DNA of 64,000 bases from Selenobaculum gibii (GCF_030273445.1 NZ_CP120678.1:721501-785500), one strand, 5' to 3'; positions 52,812 to 61,663 are shown, counted from the first letter of the stretch. Made by a program: numbers and translations. The notes: generated by a model not told the origin, from the letters alone.

Positions 52812-53918
52812 ATGATTAGTCAAAGATTGCTTCGCAAATTGGATTTTACGTTAATTATTGTTACGTTACTTATTGTTGGGGTGAGCTTAATTACTATTGG
52901 TAGCGCGACACATATTAATACTCCGAGTGAAGATCGGTATTGGTATGTACAAAGGCAAGGCATTTTTGCCATGATGAACTGTTTATTTGTATTTTTTCTT
53001 TTGCATTTTGATTATAAAGAACTACAAAAGTATGGAAATCATTTGTATATTTTTAATTTAGTTATGTTATTGGCGGTTATGTTGATTGGACATTCTGCAT
53101 TAGGTGCACAGCGTTGGATACAAATTGGTCCAATTAGTTTGCAACCGTCGGAGTTTTCAAAAATTATTATGATTGTTTCTTTAGCAGCAATGCTCGATCA
53201 GCGAATAGGAAAGTTAAATACTTTTAAAGATTTGTTGCCAGTAGCTGCGTATGTAGGCCTTCCGTTCTTACTTGTGTTAAAGCAGCCAGACTTAGGGACC
53301 TCATTGGTTTTCTTGGCAATTTTATTGGGAATGACATTTGTTGCGGGGATTAATCTTCGGCTATTGATGATTCTATTTGGAGCAGGTGTTGCTTTAATGC
53401 CGATTTTTTGGCACTTTTTAAAAGAGTATCAGAAAATGCGAATCATGGTATTTATGGATCCAAATGTAGATCCATTAGGGTCTGGCTATCATATTATCCA
53501 GTCGAAGATTGCAATCGGTTCTGGGATGCTATTTGGCAAAGGATTATTTGGTGGAACGCAAAGTCAATTGAATTTTTTACCGGAAAATCATACGGACTTT
53601 ATTTTTGCTGTTATTGGTGAGGAGCTTGGATTTATTGGGGCAGGAATAGTGTTACTTTTATATCTAATTCTCTTATATCGAGGCGTTAAAATCGCAAATG
53701 AAGCCCGTGATAATTTTGGTTCGTTGCTGGCTGTTGGAATTACCTCGATGCTGACATTTCATTTGCTAATTAATGTCGGTATGACTGCTGGAATTATGCC
53801 GGTTACAGGTATACCATTGCCTTTAATGAGTTATGGTGTAAGTTCGCTTACCACAAATATGCTTGCGATAGGAATTTTATTGAATATTTATATGCGACGG
53901 CAAAAGATTATGTTTTAA
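52812..53918 (+). CDS. rodA: SEDS-family peptidoglycan polymerase RodA
   Basis: RodA polymerises glycan strands in partnership with PBP2. The 368-aa protein has about ten transmembrane helices and the SEDS motifs GAQRWIQIGPISLQPSEFSK, LVLKQPDLGTSLVFLAIL, GSGYHIIQSKIAIGSG with LNFLPENHTDFIFAVIGEE (carrying the catalytic-type Asp), and GIPLPLMSYGVSS near the end. ATG 52812 is preceded by AAAGGTAA. It has its own promoter and terminator, apart from minCDE. Confidence 0.95.
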   Translation: MISQRLLRKLDFTLIIVTLLIVGVSLITIGSATHINTPSEDRYWYVQRQGIFAMMNCLFVFFLLHFDYKELQKYGNHLYIFNLVMLLAVMLIGHSALGAQRWIQIGPISLQPSEFSKIIMIVSLAAMLDQRIGKLNTFKDLLPVAAYVGLPFLLVLKQPDLGTSLVFLAILLGMTFVAGINLRLLMILFGAGVALMPIFWHFLKEYQKMRIMVFMDPNVDPLGSGYHIIQSKIAIGSGMLFGKGLFGGTQSQLNFLPENHTDFIFAVIGEELGFIGAGIVLLLYLILLYRGVKIANEARDNFGSLLAVGITSMLTFHLLINVGMTAGIMPVTGIPLPLMSYGVSSLTTNMLAIGILLNIYMRRQKIMF

Positions 53919-53923
53919 AAGGG

Positions 53924-53970
53924 AAGGTGTTACCCATACGGTGAGAAGATGGGTAACACCTTTATTATTT
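53924..53970 (+). terminator. Terminator after rodA
   Basis: AAGGTGTTACCCAT pairs perfectly with ATGGGTAACACCTT (14 bp), followed by TATTATTTTT. Confidence 0.93.
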
Positions 53971-54028
53971 TTGAATTTGGTATCATTTCATTTAAAGTAC
54001 CATATATTTTGGTACGGGGGTGTATGTA

Positions 54029-54766
54029 ATGCCGAAAAAGTGGAATGATTGGAAAAGTTATTGGGATAATGAAGAGGATTGGATGTATGCTTATGATGAG
54101 GAAAAACCATATAAAAAGGATCTGAAAAAGATTGCGGTTGCTGGGTCTGTTTTTATTGTTTTTTATGCCATTCAGGCATTCCATAATCCAACTGGAGAAG
54201 TTCTTAAAGAGTATACGAGAAATGTTCTGGAGTGGAAAATGGATTTTAAAGAAATTACACAGGGCGTTCAACAACATTTACCAAGTATTGATTCTGATAT
54301 ATTAAAGCATGCACAAGCGGTAATTGCTCGACCGACAAATCCTTACCAATATATGAATATTCCGGTAGAAGGAGAAATTGTCTCTAACTTCGGTTGGAAA
54401 GATGATGAAAAAGGCAAACCGCAGTATTGGCAGGATGGAATTGAGTATAAAGTACCTTTTGGAACGAAGATTAAAGCAAGTAGTACTGGAAAAGTAAAAT
54501 CTATTGCTCAAACTGAAGAACGAGGAAAAATGGTTGTTTTGTCTCATGCAAACGAGATTGAAACGGTATATGGATATTTAGAAGATGTAAAAGTAAGTGA
54601 AGGAGATCGTGTGACGCAGGGGCAAATCATTGCTACAAGTGGAAATAAAGTGCATACAGAAGAGCCAATGTTGTATTTTGGTATGCGTGAAAAGGGAATA
54701 TCTGTTAACCCAAGTGATAAGGTAAGACTTAATTCAAGTCAAGGTCTAAATTCATCTGAATCCTAG
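54029..54766 (+). CDS. SpoIVFA-like protein with degenerate M23/LytM domain
   Basis: The 245-aa protein has an acidic, Trp/Tyr-rich cytoplasmic start and one membrane helix (IAVAGSVFIVFYAIQAF). The C-terminal LytM fold reads GEIVSNFGWKDDEKGKPQYW, VPFGTKIKASSTGKVKSI and VKVSEGDRVTQGQIIATSG. The metal ligands of active M23 peptidases are missing: the H-x-G-I-D site reads QDGIEY and the terminal H-x-H reads MLYF. So it is a binding rather than cutting domain. A degenerate LytM protein directly before an M50 protease is the arrangement of SpoIVFA-SpoIVFB in spore formers, where SpoIVFA anchors and regulates the protease. ATG 54029 follows GGGGGTG at seven bases. Confidence 0.75.
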   Translation: MPKKWNDWKSYWDNEEDWMYAYDEEKPYKKDLKKIAVAGSVFIVFYAIQAFHNPTGEVLKEYTRNVLEWKMDFKEITQGVQQHLPSIDSDILKHAQAVIARPTNPYQYMNIPVEGEIVSNFGWKDDEKGKPQYWQDGIEYKVPFGTKIKASSTGKVKSIAQTEERGKMVVLSHANEIETVYGYLEDVKVSEGDRVTQGQIIATSGNKVHTEEPMLYFGMREKGISVNPSDKVRLNSSQGLNSSES

Positions 54767-54953
54767 CTATATTTATTTAATGATTGAGAAAATCACCCGT
54801 GCCCTATTAATATAATTCCCATTTCGCGAAGAGGCGAGCTTGTAATAGCGCGGAGTAATTTTTCATGTTGAATCGCTTATCTCGTTAGATAATATGGTTA
54901 GTCATTGAATAGAAGATTGACATTTAAAAATATGATAGGAGCGTGTATCTAGT

Positions 54954-55838
54954 TTGCGAATTGGCAAGTTCAGCGGTATTATTGTAAAAATAAATCGCTG
55001 GTTTATTTTTTTACTAGCACTATTTTGTATCACTGGATTAACGCAGCAAGTTTTAGTAGCTTTCATTAGTGTTTTTGTACATGAAATTACTCATGTTATT
55101 GTATCCACTTATCTTGGAGTGAAAGTACAAGAAGTTGAACTTTTTCCGTTTGGTGGAGCGGCTAAAATAGAGCGATTGTATGAAACATCGCGTTGGAATC
55201 AGTTTTTGATTTTTGCAGCTGGGCCTATGATGAGCTTGACTCTAGCTGCTATTTTTTATGGAATAAATTTATTATATAGTCATTCATTGTTACAAGAATT
55301 GTTTGAAATGAATTTTATGCTAGGTTGGTTTAATTTAATTATTGCGACTCCATTAGATGGTGGCAGAATGTTACAAATTTTCTTAAGTGGATCGGTAGGG
55401 TATGTAAGGGCGGGAAAAATTTCTCTTTTTATTAGTCGATTTATTTGTTTAATATTTTTAGGTAAGTTTATTTATGATTGCGTATTTTTGGATATCATCA
55501 ATTTCTCAATTCTTTGTGTAATCATCTTTATTATTATTGTAGCAAATAAAGAGAGTAAGGTTGTTCAATATAATATTCTGAAATCTATCATGCGTAAAGA
55601 AGAAAGGTTAGCTGATGAAGGCTGTAGCGAATCAATGACATATACCGCTTTACATACTATACAAGCAAGAGATATAATAAAGTGTTTAGCGCATACGCAA
55701 TACCATATGGTTTTTGTTATTGATTATGCGCATCATTTACTGGGGACTTTAACGGAAGTTGAAATTTGGGAAGCTTTAGCGAGAAAGCGTAGCGATATAA
55801 CATTAGGCGAAATTTTGCTTGCAAAAGAAGGGACATAA
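54954..55838 (+). CDS. SpoIVFB-like M50 intramembrane metalloprotease
   Basis: This is a site-2-protease-type enzyme that cuts within or next to membranes. The 294-aa protein has VFVHEITHVIVSTYLGVKV with the HExxH zinc site, LFPFGGAAKIERLYE and ATPLDGGRMLQIFLSG with the third metal ligand in the LDGG motif. About six transmembrane helices are followed by a partial CBS-like tail (TIQARDIIKCLAHTQYHMVF). TTG 54954 is about ten bases after AGGAGCG. In Bacillus the homologue SpoIVFB activates sigma-K; here the substrate is unknown, and the neighbour at 54029 is its probable partner. The 170-nt gap before it shows no recognisable gene or clear promoter. Confidence 0.85.
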   Translation: MRIGKFSGIIVKINRWFIFLLALFCITGLTQQVLVAFISVFVHEITHVIVSTYLGVKVQEVELFPFGGAAKIERLYETSRWNQFLIFAAGPMMSLTLAAIFYGINLLYSHSLLQELFEMNFMLGWFNLIIATPLDGGRMLQIFLSGSVGYVRAGKISLFISRFICLIFLGKFIYDCVFLDIINFSILCVIIFIIIVANKESKVVQYNILKSIMRKEERLADEGCSESMTYTALHTIQARDIIKCLAHTQYHMVFVIDYAHHLLGTLTEVEIWEALARKRSDITLGEILLAKEGT

Positions 55839-55980
55839 GTCCCTAAAACTTCAAAAAAGCAGGATTTTTTTTGTCTTTCAAGAAATTTATAAAGCTATAG
55901 TAAAAATATTCCGCAAGGGTAAACTAGATAAGTCAGATACAGTAGAAAAAGATATATGTTTTATGGAGGTTATAATTTTC

Positions 55981-57843
55981 ATGATAAAACTTACCCCTGC
56001 TGTGATTAATTCGGTAACAAAACCGGGGCGATATACAGGCAATGAATTGAATATGGTGAAAAAAGAATTACAAGATATTGATTTTCGTATTGCATTAGCT
56101 CTGCCAGATGTATATGAAGTTGGGATGTCTAATCTCGGTTTAAAAATTTTATATCAAGTATTAAATAACCAATGTAATATTTATGCAGAACGTGTATATA
56201 CTCCTTGGGTAGATATGGAAGAAAAGATGCGTGCGCAAAAATTACCGCTATATTCGTTAGAAACATTCACCCCGATTAAGGAATTTGATATGATTGGATT
56301 TTCCTTGCAATATGAAATGATATATTCAAATGTGCTTACGATGCTTGACTTAGCACAGATTCCTTTGTTGACAAGTGAACGTAAGGAAGAGGATCCATTT
56401 GTTGTTGGTGGTGGACCTTGTGTTTATAACGCAGAGCCAGTTGCCGATTTTTTTGATTTTTTTGTGATTGGCGAAGGGGAAGAAGTTATTATTGAAGTAG
56501 CAAATGCTTTCATTTCATGGGAAAAAGCGGGGAAACCAGAAGGACGGAATGGGTTTTTAAAACGTGTTGCAACGATTGATGGTATTTATGTTCCATCATT
56601 ATATGAAGTACTGTATAACGAAGATGGAACGATAAAAAAGGTGAAATCGTTGACGGATGAAGCAAAGCCAGTGATTCAAAAGCGTTTAATTAAAGATATG
56701 CGCCAAAGTGCGTTTGCCACAAAACCAGTTGTACCATATATTGATGTTGTTCATGATAGAATTATGTTGGAATTGTTTCGTGGCTGCACACGGGGGTGTA
56801 GATTTTGCCAGGCTGGTATAGTTTATCGTCCAGTACGCGAAAGAACGAAAGACGAATTGGTTGGTTTGGCAAAACAAATTTCTGAAAATACCGGATATGA
56901 TGAAATTTCCTTGACTTCACTAAGCTCCGCGGATTATTCTTGTCTACCGGAACTCGTGGATGATTTGATGGATGAGTTGAAGGAAGCTGGGGTAAGTATT
57001 TCGCTTCCTTCACTTCGTATTGATAGCTTTTCCATAGATTTAGCACATAAAGTGCAACAAGTTAGAAAAAGTGGGCTGACTTTTGCACCGGAAGCAGGTA
57101 CGCAAAGGATGCGTGATGTGATTAATAAAGGTGTTACGGAAGAAAATTTAAAAGAGGCTGTAACAGCGGCTTTTCGTCAAGGGTGGACAACCGTGAAGCT
57201 TTACTTTATGATTGGGTTGCCAACAGAGACGGATGAAGATGTCATTGGAATTGCGCAGCTAGCACAAAAAGTTGTGCAATGGTATAAAGAAGTCAAAGGG
57301 AAACGTGGTGCAAGGGTAACGGTAAGTGTCTCTTGTTTTGTACCGAAACCACATACTGCTTTTCAATGGTTTGGGCAAAATACGATGGAGGAATTGGAAC
57401 GAAAACAACGACTACTAAAAGAAAACATAAAAGATCGGGCAATTAATTTTAGTTATCACGATGCCAAGACCAGCTATTTAGAAGGAGTTTTTGCACGAGG
57501 TGATAGACGACTTGGAAAAGTATTGCTAGAAGCATGGAAGCTTGGAGTAAAATTTGATGGTTGGTCAGAACATTTTAAATATGAAACTTGGTTAGAAGCT
57601 TTTAAAATTTGTGATGTTAATCCAAATTTTTATAATCAACGGGAACGGGATAAGGAGGAAATCTTACCATGGGATCATTTAAGCAGTGGCGCGAATAAAG
57701 AGTTTTTCTTAAGGGAATATAAAAATGCCGTTAGTGAAAAGTTTACGCCGGATTGTCGCCATGATAGATGCAGCGCTTGTGGTGTTTGTCAGAATTTAAA
57801 TGTTCAAGTAATAGACTGGAAGGAGGATGCAAGGAATGTGTAA
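55981..57843 (+). CDS. B12-binding-type radical SAM protein (TIGR03960 family)
   Basis: The 620-aa protein has an N-terminal B12-binding-like region (ALALPDVYEVGMSNLGLKIL, IGFSLQYEMIYSNVLTMLDL, DPFVVGGGPCVYNAEPVADF) and a radical SAM core with the cluster motif FRGCTRGCRFCQAGI. FAPEAGTQRMRDVINKG follows, and the C-terminus has a Cys-rich end (CRHDRCSACGVCQN). It belongs to the family annotated TIGR03960, usually beside a DUF2344 partner and RNase G, as here; its reaction is not established. ATG 55981 follows TATGGAGG; the longer reading from 55819 overlaps the previous gene and is not needed. Confidence 0.88.
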   Translation: MIKLTPAVINSVTKPGRYTGNELNMVKKELQDIDFRIALALPDVYEVGMSNLGLKILYQVLNNQCNIYAERVYTPWVDMEEKMRAQKLPLYSLETFTPIKEFDMIGFSLQYEMIYSNVLTMLDLAQIPLLTSERKEEDPFVVGGGPCVYNAEPVADFFDFFVIGEGEEVIIEVANAFISWEKAGKPEGRNGFLKRVATIDGIYVPSLYEVLYNEDGTIKKVKSLTDEAKPVIQKRLIKDMRQSAFATKPVVPYIDVVHDRIMLELFRGCTRGCRFCQAGIVYRPVRERTKDELVGLAKQISENTGYDEISLTSLSSADYSCLPELVDDLMDELKEAGVSISLPSLRIDSFSIDLAHKVQQVRKSGLTFAPEAGTQRMRDVINKGVTEENLKEAVTAAFRQGWTTVKLYFMIGLPTETDEDVIGIAQLAQKVVQWYKEVKGKRGARVTVSVSCFVPKPHTAFQWFGQNTMEELERKQRLLKENIKDRAINFSYHDAKTSYLEGVFARGDRRLGKVLLEAWKLGVKFDGWSEHFKYETWLEAFKICDVNPNFYNQRERDKEEILPWDHLSSGANKEFFLREYKNAVSEKFTPDCRHDRCSACGVCQNLNVQVIDWKEDARNV

Positions 57844-58534
57844 GATTCGCAGTGAAATTACTAAAGGAGAAGAAATTCGTTATATTTCTCATTTGGATTA
57901 TGCTTCAGCGGTTGAGAGAGCAATTCGCCGGACGAACTTACCAGTTGCGTATTCAGAAGGGTTTAATCCCCATATGAAAATATCTTTTGCATCAGCGCTT
58001 GCCGTTGGTGTAACAAGCGATGCTGAGTATATGGATGTTGAATTTAAAGAACCTATTTATGTGAAGGGGTTCTGTGAGACAATGCGTAATCAATTACCTC
58101 CAGGCATTGAGTTGTTACGTGCAGTTGAAATTGTTGATAAACAACCTGCTTTGATGGCGATTGTGAATTCGGCGGTTTATCAGGTTTGTCTTCCATATGA
58201 TTGTGATTTTTCAAAAATTAAAAATGCTGTAAAATCTTATAATGAAGCAGAAATGATGATGTTTACAAGATTTTCTCCTAAAAAAGGGAAAAAAGAAATT
58301 GAAATAAAACAATATATGGAAAGACCGATTTGTGTAATGACGAAGGGAACAACAGCTATCTTGGATATGTACGTTAAGATTACACCTATGGGCAGTATAA
58401 AACCAGGAGAAGTTCTACAGGCCATAGCCGAAAAATTTGACTTCCCAATATATCTTGAAGATGTATTGATTCACCGCAAAGGAATTTATGCCAATGGGTC
58501 AACACCAATTGACTTATTGATCAATGAAAAATAG
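57836..58534 (+). CDS. DUF2344 (TIGR03936) partner of the radical SAM protein
   Basis: The 232-aa protein begins CKIRSEITKGEEIRYISHLD and continues with the family motif RTNLPVAYSEGFNPHMKISF and ALAVGVTSDAEYMDVEF. In some bacteria it is fused to the radical SAM protein; here the two overlap by eight bases, which supports a joint function. That function is unknown; a role in modification linked to ribosomes or RNA is suggested only by the neighbouring rng and rplU. ATG 57836 has AGGAGG nine bases upstream; ATG 57827 lies within that site. Confidence 0.88.
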   Translation: MCKIRSEITKGEEIRYISHLDYASAVERAIRRTNLPVAYSEGFNPHMKISFASALAVGVTSDAEYMDVEFKEPIYVKGFCETMRNQLPPGIELLRAVEIVDKQPALMAIVNSAVYQVCLPYDCDFSKIKNAVKSYNEAEMMMFTRFSPKKGKKEIEIKQYMERPICVMTKGTTAILDMYVKITPMGSIKPGEVLQAIAEKFDFPIYLEDVLIHRKGIYANGSTPIDLLINEK

Positions 58535-58584
58535 AAATACATAAGTAAATAAAAGTTTACTTAAAAAGGTTTGGAGAGAATGAA

Positions 58585-60027
58585 ATGAAGTCTATTATCG
58601 TGAATGTTGTTCCAGAAGAGACGAGAATGGCGATATTAGAAGAAAATGAATTGATGGAATTGTCAGTAGAGCGGAACTTACATGACCACATTGTTGGAAA
58701 TATTTACAAAGGGAGAATTCAAAATGTCTTGCCGGGGATGCAGGCGGCTTTTGTTGATATTGGTTATGAAAAAAATGCTTTCTTATATATTGGTGATGGC
58801 TTACCTAAAGACGCTGTGAAGTCAATTTCAAAGAATGAAACATTTCATGTAGGACAAAATGTTTTAATTCAAATTGTAAAAGATGCGATTGGAACGAAAG
58901 GACCACGAGCGACAACTCATCTGACTCTGCCCGGACGCTATGTTGTCTTAATGCCGACAGTAGATTATATCGGAATATCAAGACGAATTGAAGAAACTGA
59001 TGAACGGGAAAGGCTAAAAGCCGTTGCTGAAAAAATTTGCCCTTCAGGTATGGGGATGATTGTTCGTACGGTAGCGCAAGGCAAAAGTGAGGAAGTTCTA
59101 GAAAAGGACATTCATTACTTGGCGAATTTATGGCAGTCAATTACGGCACGAAGTAGAGTATCAGGCGCATTGACACTTTTGTACCGCGATGCGGATTTGG
59201 TCATTCGGATTGTTAGAGATTATTTATCTTCAGATGTTGAAGAGTTAATTATTGATCATCAAGAATCATATCAAAGGGTTTGTGATTTGCTTCAAACGAC
59301 TCCCGAGTTACTAGAAAAGGTTAAGCTGTATACAGGGCGAGAAGGGGTTTTTAAACATTACTCTATTAATGAAGAAATAGAAAAAATGGGAAAGCGTGAA
59401 GTCGAATTAAAATCAGGTGGTTCAATTGTTATTGATAAAACAGAAGCTTTAACAGTGATTGATGTCAATACGGGAAAATTTGTTGGTAAGACGAATTTAT
59501 CTGATACCGTATTTCAAACGAATATTGAAGCTGCCGAGGAAATTACAAAGCAGATTCGATTGAGGGATATTGGCGGAATTATTATTGTTGATTTTATTGA
59601 TATGGAAACGGAAGAACAGAAGCAGACGATCCTTAACGTGTTAGAAGAAAAAGTAAAAAAAGATCGAACGAAAACAAATATCGTAGATATAACAAGTCTT
59701 GGTTTGGTTGAAATGACAAGAAAGAAATCTCGTAAGAGTTTTGAAGGAATGCTCTATAGTACTTGTCCATATTGTGAAGGCAGAGGCAGGGTAAAATCAC
59801 CAGAGACGGTTAGTATTAACATAAGCCGTGGACTAAGAAGAATTCATAAAAAGAAAAATGCCAGTCATGCTTATTTAATTCAAGTACACCCACAAGTAGC
59901 AGAAAGTCTTTTAGAAACGGATATCTTAACTAGGCTAAAGATTGAATTAGGATGTACAATAAAAATAGAAGCATTAGCGAGCCTCCATCCAGAGGTTTAC
60001 TCCATCTTGCAGTTGGATGAATTATAG
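58585..60027 (+). CDS. rng: Ribonuclease G/E family endoribonuclease
   Basis: RNase G/E cuts single-stranded AU-rich RNA in mRNA decay and rRNA maturation. The 480-aa protein has an S1-like domain (HIVGNIYKGRIQNVLPGMQA, AFVDIGYEKNAFLYIGD), an RNase H-like region, and the DNase I-like catalytic segment TALTVIDVNTGKFVGKTNLS with GGIIIVDFIDME providing the Mg2+ Asp residues. The zinc-link motif is TCPYCEGRGRVKS. It lacks the long C-terminal scaffold of E. coli RNase E, so it is the short RNase G type. ATG 58585 follows TTTGGAGAG. Confidence 0.94.
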   Translation: MKSIIVNVVPEETRMAILEENELMELSVERNLHDHIVGNIYKGRIQNVLPGMQAAFVDIGYEKNAFLYIGDGLPKDAVKSISKNETFHVGQNVLIQIVKDAIGTKGPRATTHLTLPGRYVVLMPTVDYIGISRRIEETDERERLKAVAEKICPSGMGMIVRTVAQGKSEEVLEKDIHYLANLWQSITARSRVSGALTLLYRDADLVIRIVRDYLSSDVEELIIDHQESYQRVCDLLQTTPELLEKVKLYTGREGVFKHYSINEEIEKMGKREVELKSGGSIVIDKTEALTVIDVNTGKFVGKTNLSDTVFQTNIEAAEEITKQIRLRDIGGIIIVDFIDMETEEQKQTILNVLEEKVKKDRTKTNIVDITSLGLVEMTRKKSRKSFEGMLYSTCPYCEGRGRVKSPETVSINISRGLRRIHKKKNASHAYLIQVHPQVAESLLETDILTRLKIELGCTIKIEALASLHPEVYSILQLDEL

Positions 60028-60028
60028 A

Positions 60029-60057
60029 TTGACAAGCAATTTTTTTTATGATAAAAT
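60029..60057 (+). promoter_or_regulatory. Strong sigma-A promoter for the rplU operon
   Basis: TTGACA (60029-60034), a 17-base spacer and TAAAAT (60052-60057) form a near-consensus promoter immediately after rng. Confidence 0.92.
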
Positions 60058-60063
60058 TCTACG

Positions 60064-60152
60064 ATGTAGGCAATGTAATTGCTTTCCCAAACCGCATGGT
60101 GAGGTCTTGATAAACAGAGTTTTCTGTACCGTAATCAGCGAGTATACATATA
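60064..60152 (+). ncRNA. Probable ribosomal protein L21 leader
   Basis: The 5' leader of rplU contains conserved-looking segments: GGCAATGTAATTGC, AACCGCATGGTGAGGTCTTG, GTACCGTAATCAGCGAG. They can form several short helices before the ribosome binding site. Firmicutes carry an autoregulatory L21 leader in this exact place, and the ACCGCATGG and ACCG-AATCAGCG parts recall it. Identification is from memory of the family and position, not a covariance search. Confidence 0.6.
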
Positions 60153-60165
60153 GGGAGGTGTAATG

Positions 60166-60477
60166 ATGTACGCAATTATTCAAACTGGTGGTAAACAATA
60201 TCGTGTTGCTGAAGGCGATACTTTATTTGTTGAGAAAATTGAAGCTAACGAAGGCGACGTAGTAGAATTTGATCAAGTTCTTACTGTTGTTAAAGATGGC
60301 GAAGTTGTTGTTGGTAAACCTGTTGTTGCAGGTGCTAAAGTAACTGCTAAAGTTGAAGCTCAAGGTAAAGGTAAAAAGATTTTAGTTTTCAAATATAAAG
60401 CTAAAGCTAATTATCGTAGACGTCAAGGTCATCGTCAACCATTTACAAAAGTTACTGTTGAAAAAATTGAAGCTTAA
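60166..60477 (+). CDS. rplU: 50S ribosomal protein L21
   Basis: The 103-aa protein begins [20 protein letters not shown] and ends with the rRNA-binding basic part [20 protein letters not shown], full length for L21. ATG 60166 lies seven bases after GGGAGG; ATG 60163 is adjacent. It is the first gene of the rplU-prp-rpmA operon under a strong promoter and probable leader. Confidence 0.98.
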   Translation: MYAIIQTGGKQYRVAEGDTLFVEKIEANEGDVVEFDQVLTVVKDGEVVVGKPVVAGAKVTAKVEAQGKGKKILVFKYKAKANYRRRQGHRQPFTKVTVEKIEA

Positions 60478-60480
60478 GTT

Positions 60481-60822
60481 ATGGTAAGGCGAAGCGGTGT
60501 AGAAATAGAAATATTTCGCAATGCATTAGGTCTTGTAGTCGGATTTTCGGCAAAAGGGCATGCTGGAACAGCAAAGCATGGCAAAGATATTGTTTGTGCG
60601 GCTATTTCGGCATTAACGCAGACTACTGCGTTAGGACTGGTGAAGCATTTAAATCGGGAGATTGATCTTCAGCACGCAAGTGGTGATATGGTTGTCCGTT
60701 TAAAAGCAAAGCCAGATGCATTGACGAATGCTGTTTTTGAAACGATGATTCTTGGGTTAAATGAGATCGAAAAAATAAATCCGCAAGGTGTGCATATTTT
60801 AGACGCACAGGAGGTGAAATGA
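60481..60822 (+). CDS. prp: Ribosomal-processing cysteine protease Prp
   Basis: Prp removes the N-terminal extension of ribosomal protein L27 in Firmicutes. The 113-aa protein has the catalytic His in [20 protein letters not shown] and the catalytic Cys in the same segment ([12 protein letters not shown]), the family signature. It starts three bases after the rplU stop and overlaps the rpmA start, so translation is coupled. Its substrate is the next gene. Confidence 0.95.
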   Translation: MVRRSGVEIEIFRNALGLVVGFSAKGHAGTAKHGKDIVCAAISALTQTTALGLVKHLNREIDLQHASGDMVVRLKAKPDALTNAVFETMILGLNEIEKINPQGVHILDAQEVK

Positions 60823-60824
60823 GT

Positions 60825-61115
60825 ATGTTTAATTTTAATTTACAGTTGTTCGCTCACAAAAAAGGTGTTGGTAGCACCCGTAACGGACGTGATAGCGAAT
60901 CTAAACGTCTTGGTGTAAAACGTCAAGCTGGTACCGTTGTTACCGCTGGCAGCATTTTAGTTCGCCAGAGAGGTACTCACTTCCATCCAGGTCAAAACGT
61001 AGGCATTGGTAAAGATGATACCTTATATGCTAAAATTGCTGGCAAAGTGGCTTTTGAACGTAAAGGTCGTTTTGATAGACAAGTTAGCGTTTATGCTGTG
61101 GAAGAAGCTATCTAA
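60825..61115 (+). CDS. rpmA: 50S ribosomal protein L27 with cleavable N-terminus
   Basis: The protein has the pre-sequence MFNFNLQLF followed by [20 protein letters not shown], the normal L27 start. The LQLF-AHKK junction matches the Prp cleavage site known from Firmicutes, where mature L27 begins at Ala. Rest of the chain ([20 protein letters not shown]) is standard. ATG 60825 is ten bases after AGGAGG; ATG 60819, four bases after it, would add two residues. Confidence 0.97.
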   Translation: MFNFNLQLFAHKKGVGSTRNGRDSESKRLGVKRQAGTVVTAGSILVRQRGTHFHPGQNVGIGKDDTLYAKIAGKVAFERKGRFDRQVSVYAVEEAI

Positions 61116-61122
61116 TAAAACA

Positions 61123-61157
61123 TTACCTGCGGCTTTAAGTCGCAGGTATTATTTTTA
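61123..61157 (+). terminator. Terminator after rpmA
   Basis: ATTACCTGCG pairs with CGCAGGTAT (plus a G-T pair) and is followed by TATTTTTAT. Confidence 0.88.
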
Positions 61158-61232
61158 TCCGATAATGGTGTAGTTGATGAGTAAACTCTTTCGTGAGAAA
61201 ATGTTAGTTATCGGCAATAAAAAACGTTATTG

Positions 61233-61289
61233 TTTTGTGATGTATAAAAAGCTGGTAGAGTGTTTACCAGCTTTTTATACATCACAAAA
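61233..61289 (+). other. Perfect 25-bp hairpin downstream of the rpmA terminator
   Basis: Bases 61233-61257 are exactly complementary to 61265-61289, with a 7-nt loop GAGTGTT. The right arm contains GCTTTTTATAC internally. It may act as a second terminator in either direction, or as a processing site ahead of the Spo0B-like gene. Confidence 0.7.
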
Positions 61290-61353
61290 AGGAGTTTTAT
61301 AGGAAAGAGCAGAATCAAAATCATATGTATGGGATATGAAGGAGGCTGTTGCT

Positions 61354-61590
61354 ATGGAAAAAGAATTGAAGAATCAAGTTGTATGTGATGAAATTGTACT
61401 TGCATTAAGAAAGCAGCAACATGATTTTATTAATCATATTCAAGTTATTCAAGCTTACCTACAGATCGGTAAATTGGATAGAGCTTTGCGTTATTTAGAT
61501 GGAATTGCACATGACGTTGGTGCTGTAGATCGTATTATAAACGAGTTAAACTGCAAGAATATGTGCCGGGCATTGAGTAATAAAAAATAA
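61354..61590 (+). CDS. Short Spo0B-like protein (four-helix phosphotransfer half)
   Basis: The 78-aa protein contains the Spo0B/DHp-type helix KQQHDFINHIQVIQAYLQIG with the phospho-accepting His, then KLDRALRYLDGI. In Bacillus, Spo0B (about 190 aa) relays phosphate from Spo0F to Spo0A and has a C-terminal ATPase-like domain; that domain is absent here. The gene sits between rpmA and obg, exactly where spo0B lies in Bacillus, which supports homology. ATG 61354 is eight bases after AAGGAGG. It may be a phosphotransfer protein reduced to its helical dimer, or a decaying relic. Confidence 0.75.
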   Translation: MEKELKNQVVCDEIVLALRKQQHDFINHIQVIQAYLQIGKLDRALRYLDGIAHDVGAVDRIINELNCKNMCRALSNKK

Positions 61591-61663
61591 AATTACATAT
61601 ATTAATGATAGTTAGCCTAAAATACAGGATTTGTGAAAATGTTTATTTAAAAAGGAGATAGTA

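Noticed and set aside
54770-54950. Possible small RNA or tRNA in the GC-richer gap before the M50 protease gene
   Set aside because: CGCGAAGAGGCG and TAGCGCGG form only short, poor stems; no cloverleaf, promoter or terminator could be assembled.
55819-55980. 54-residue N-terminal extension of the radical SAM protein
   Set aside because: It overlaps the end of the M50 protease gene, has no similarity to the family, and a good ribosome binding site precedes ATG 55981.
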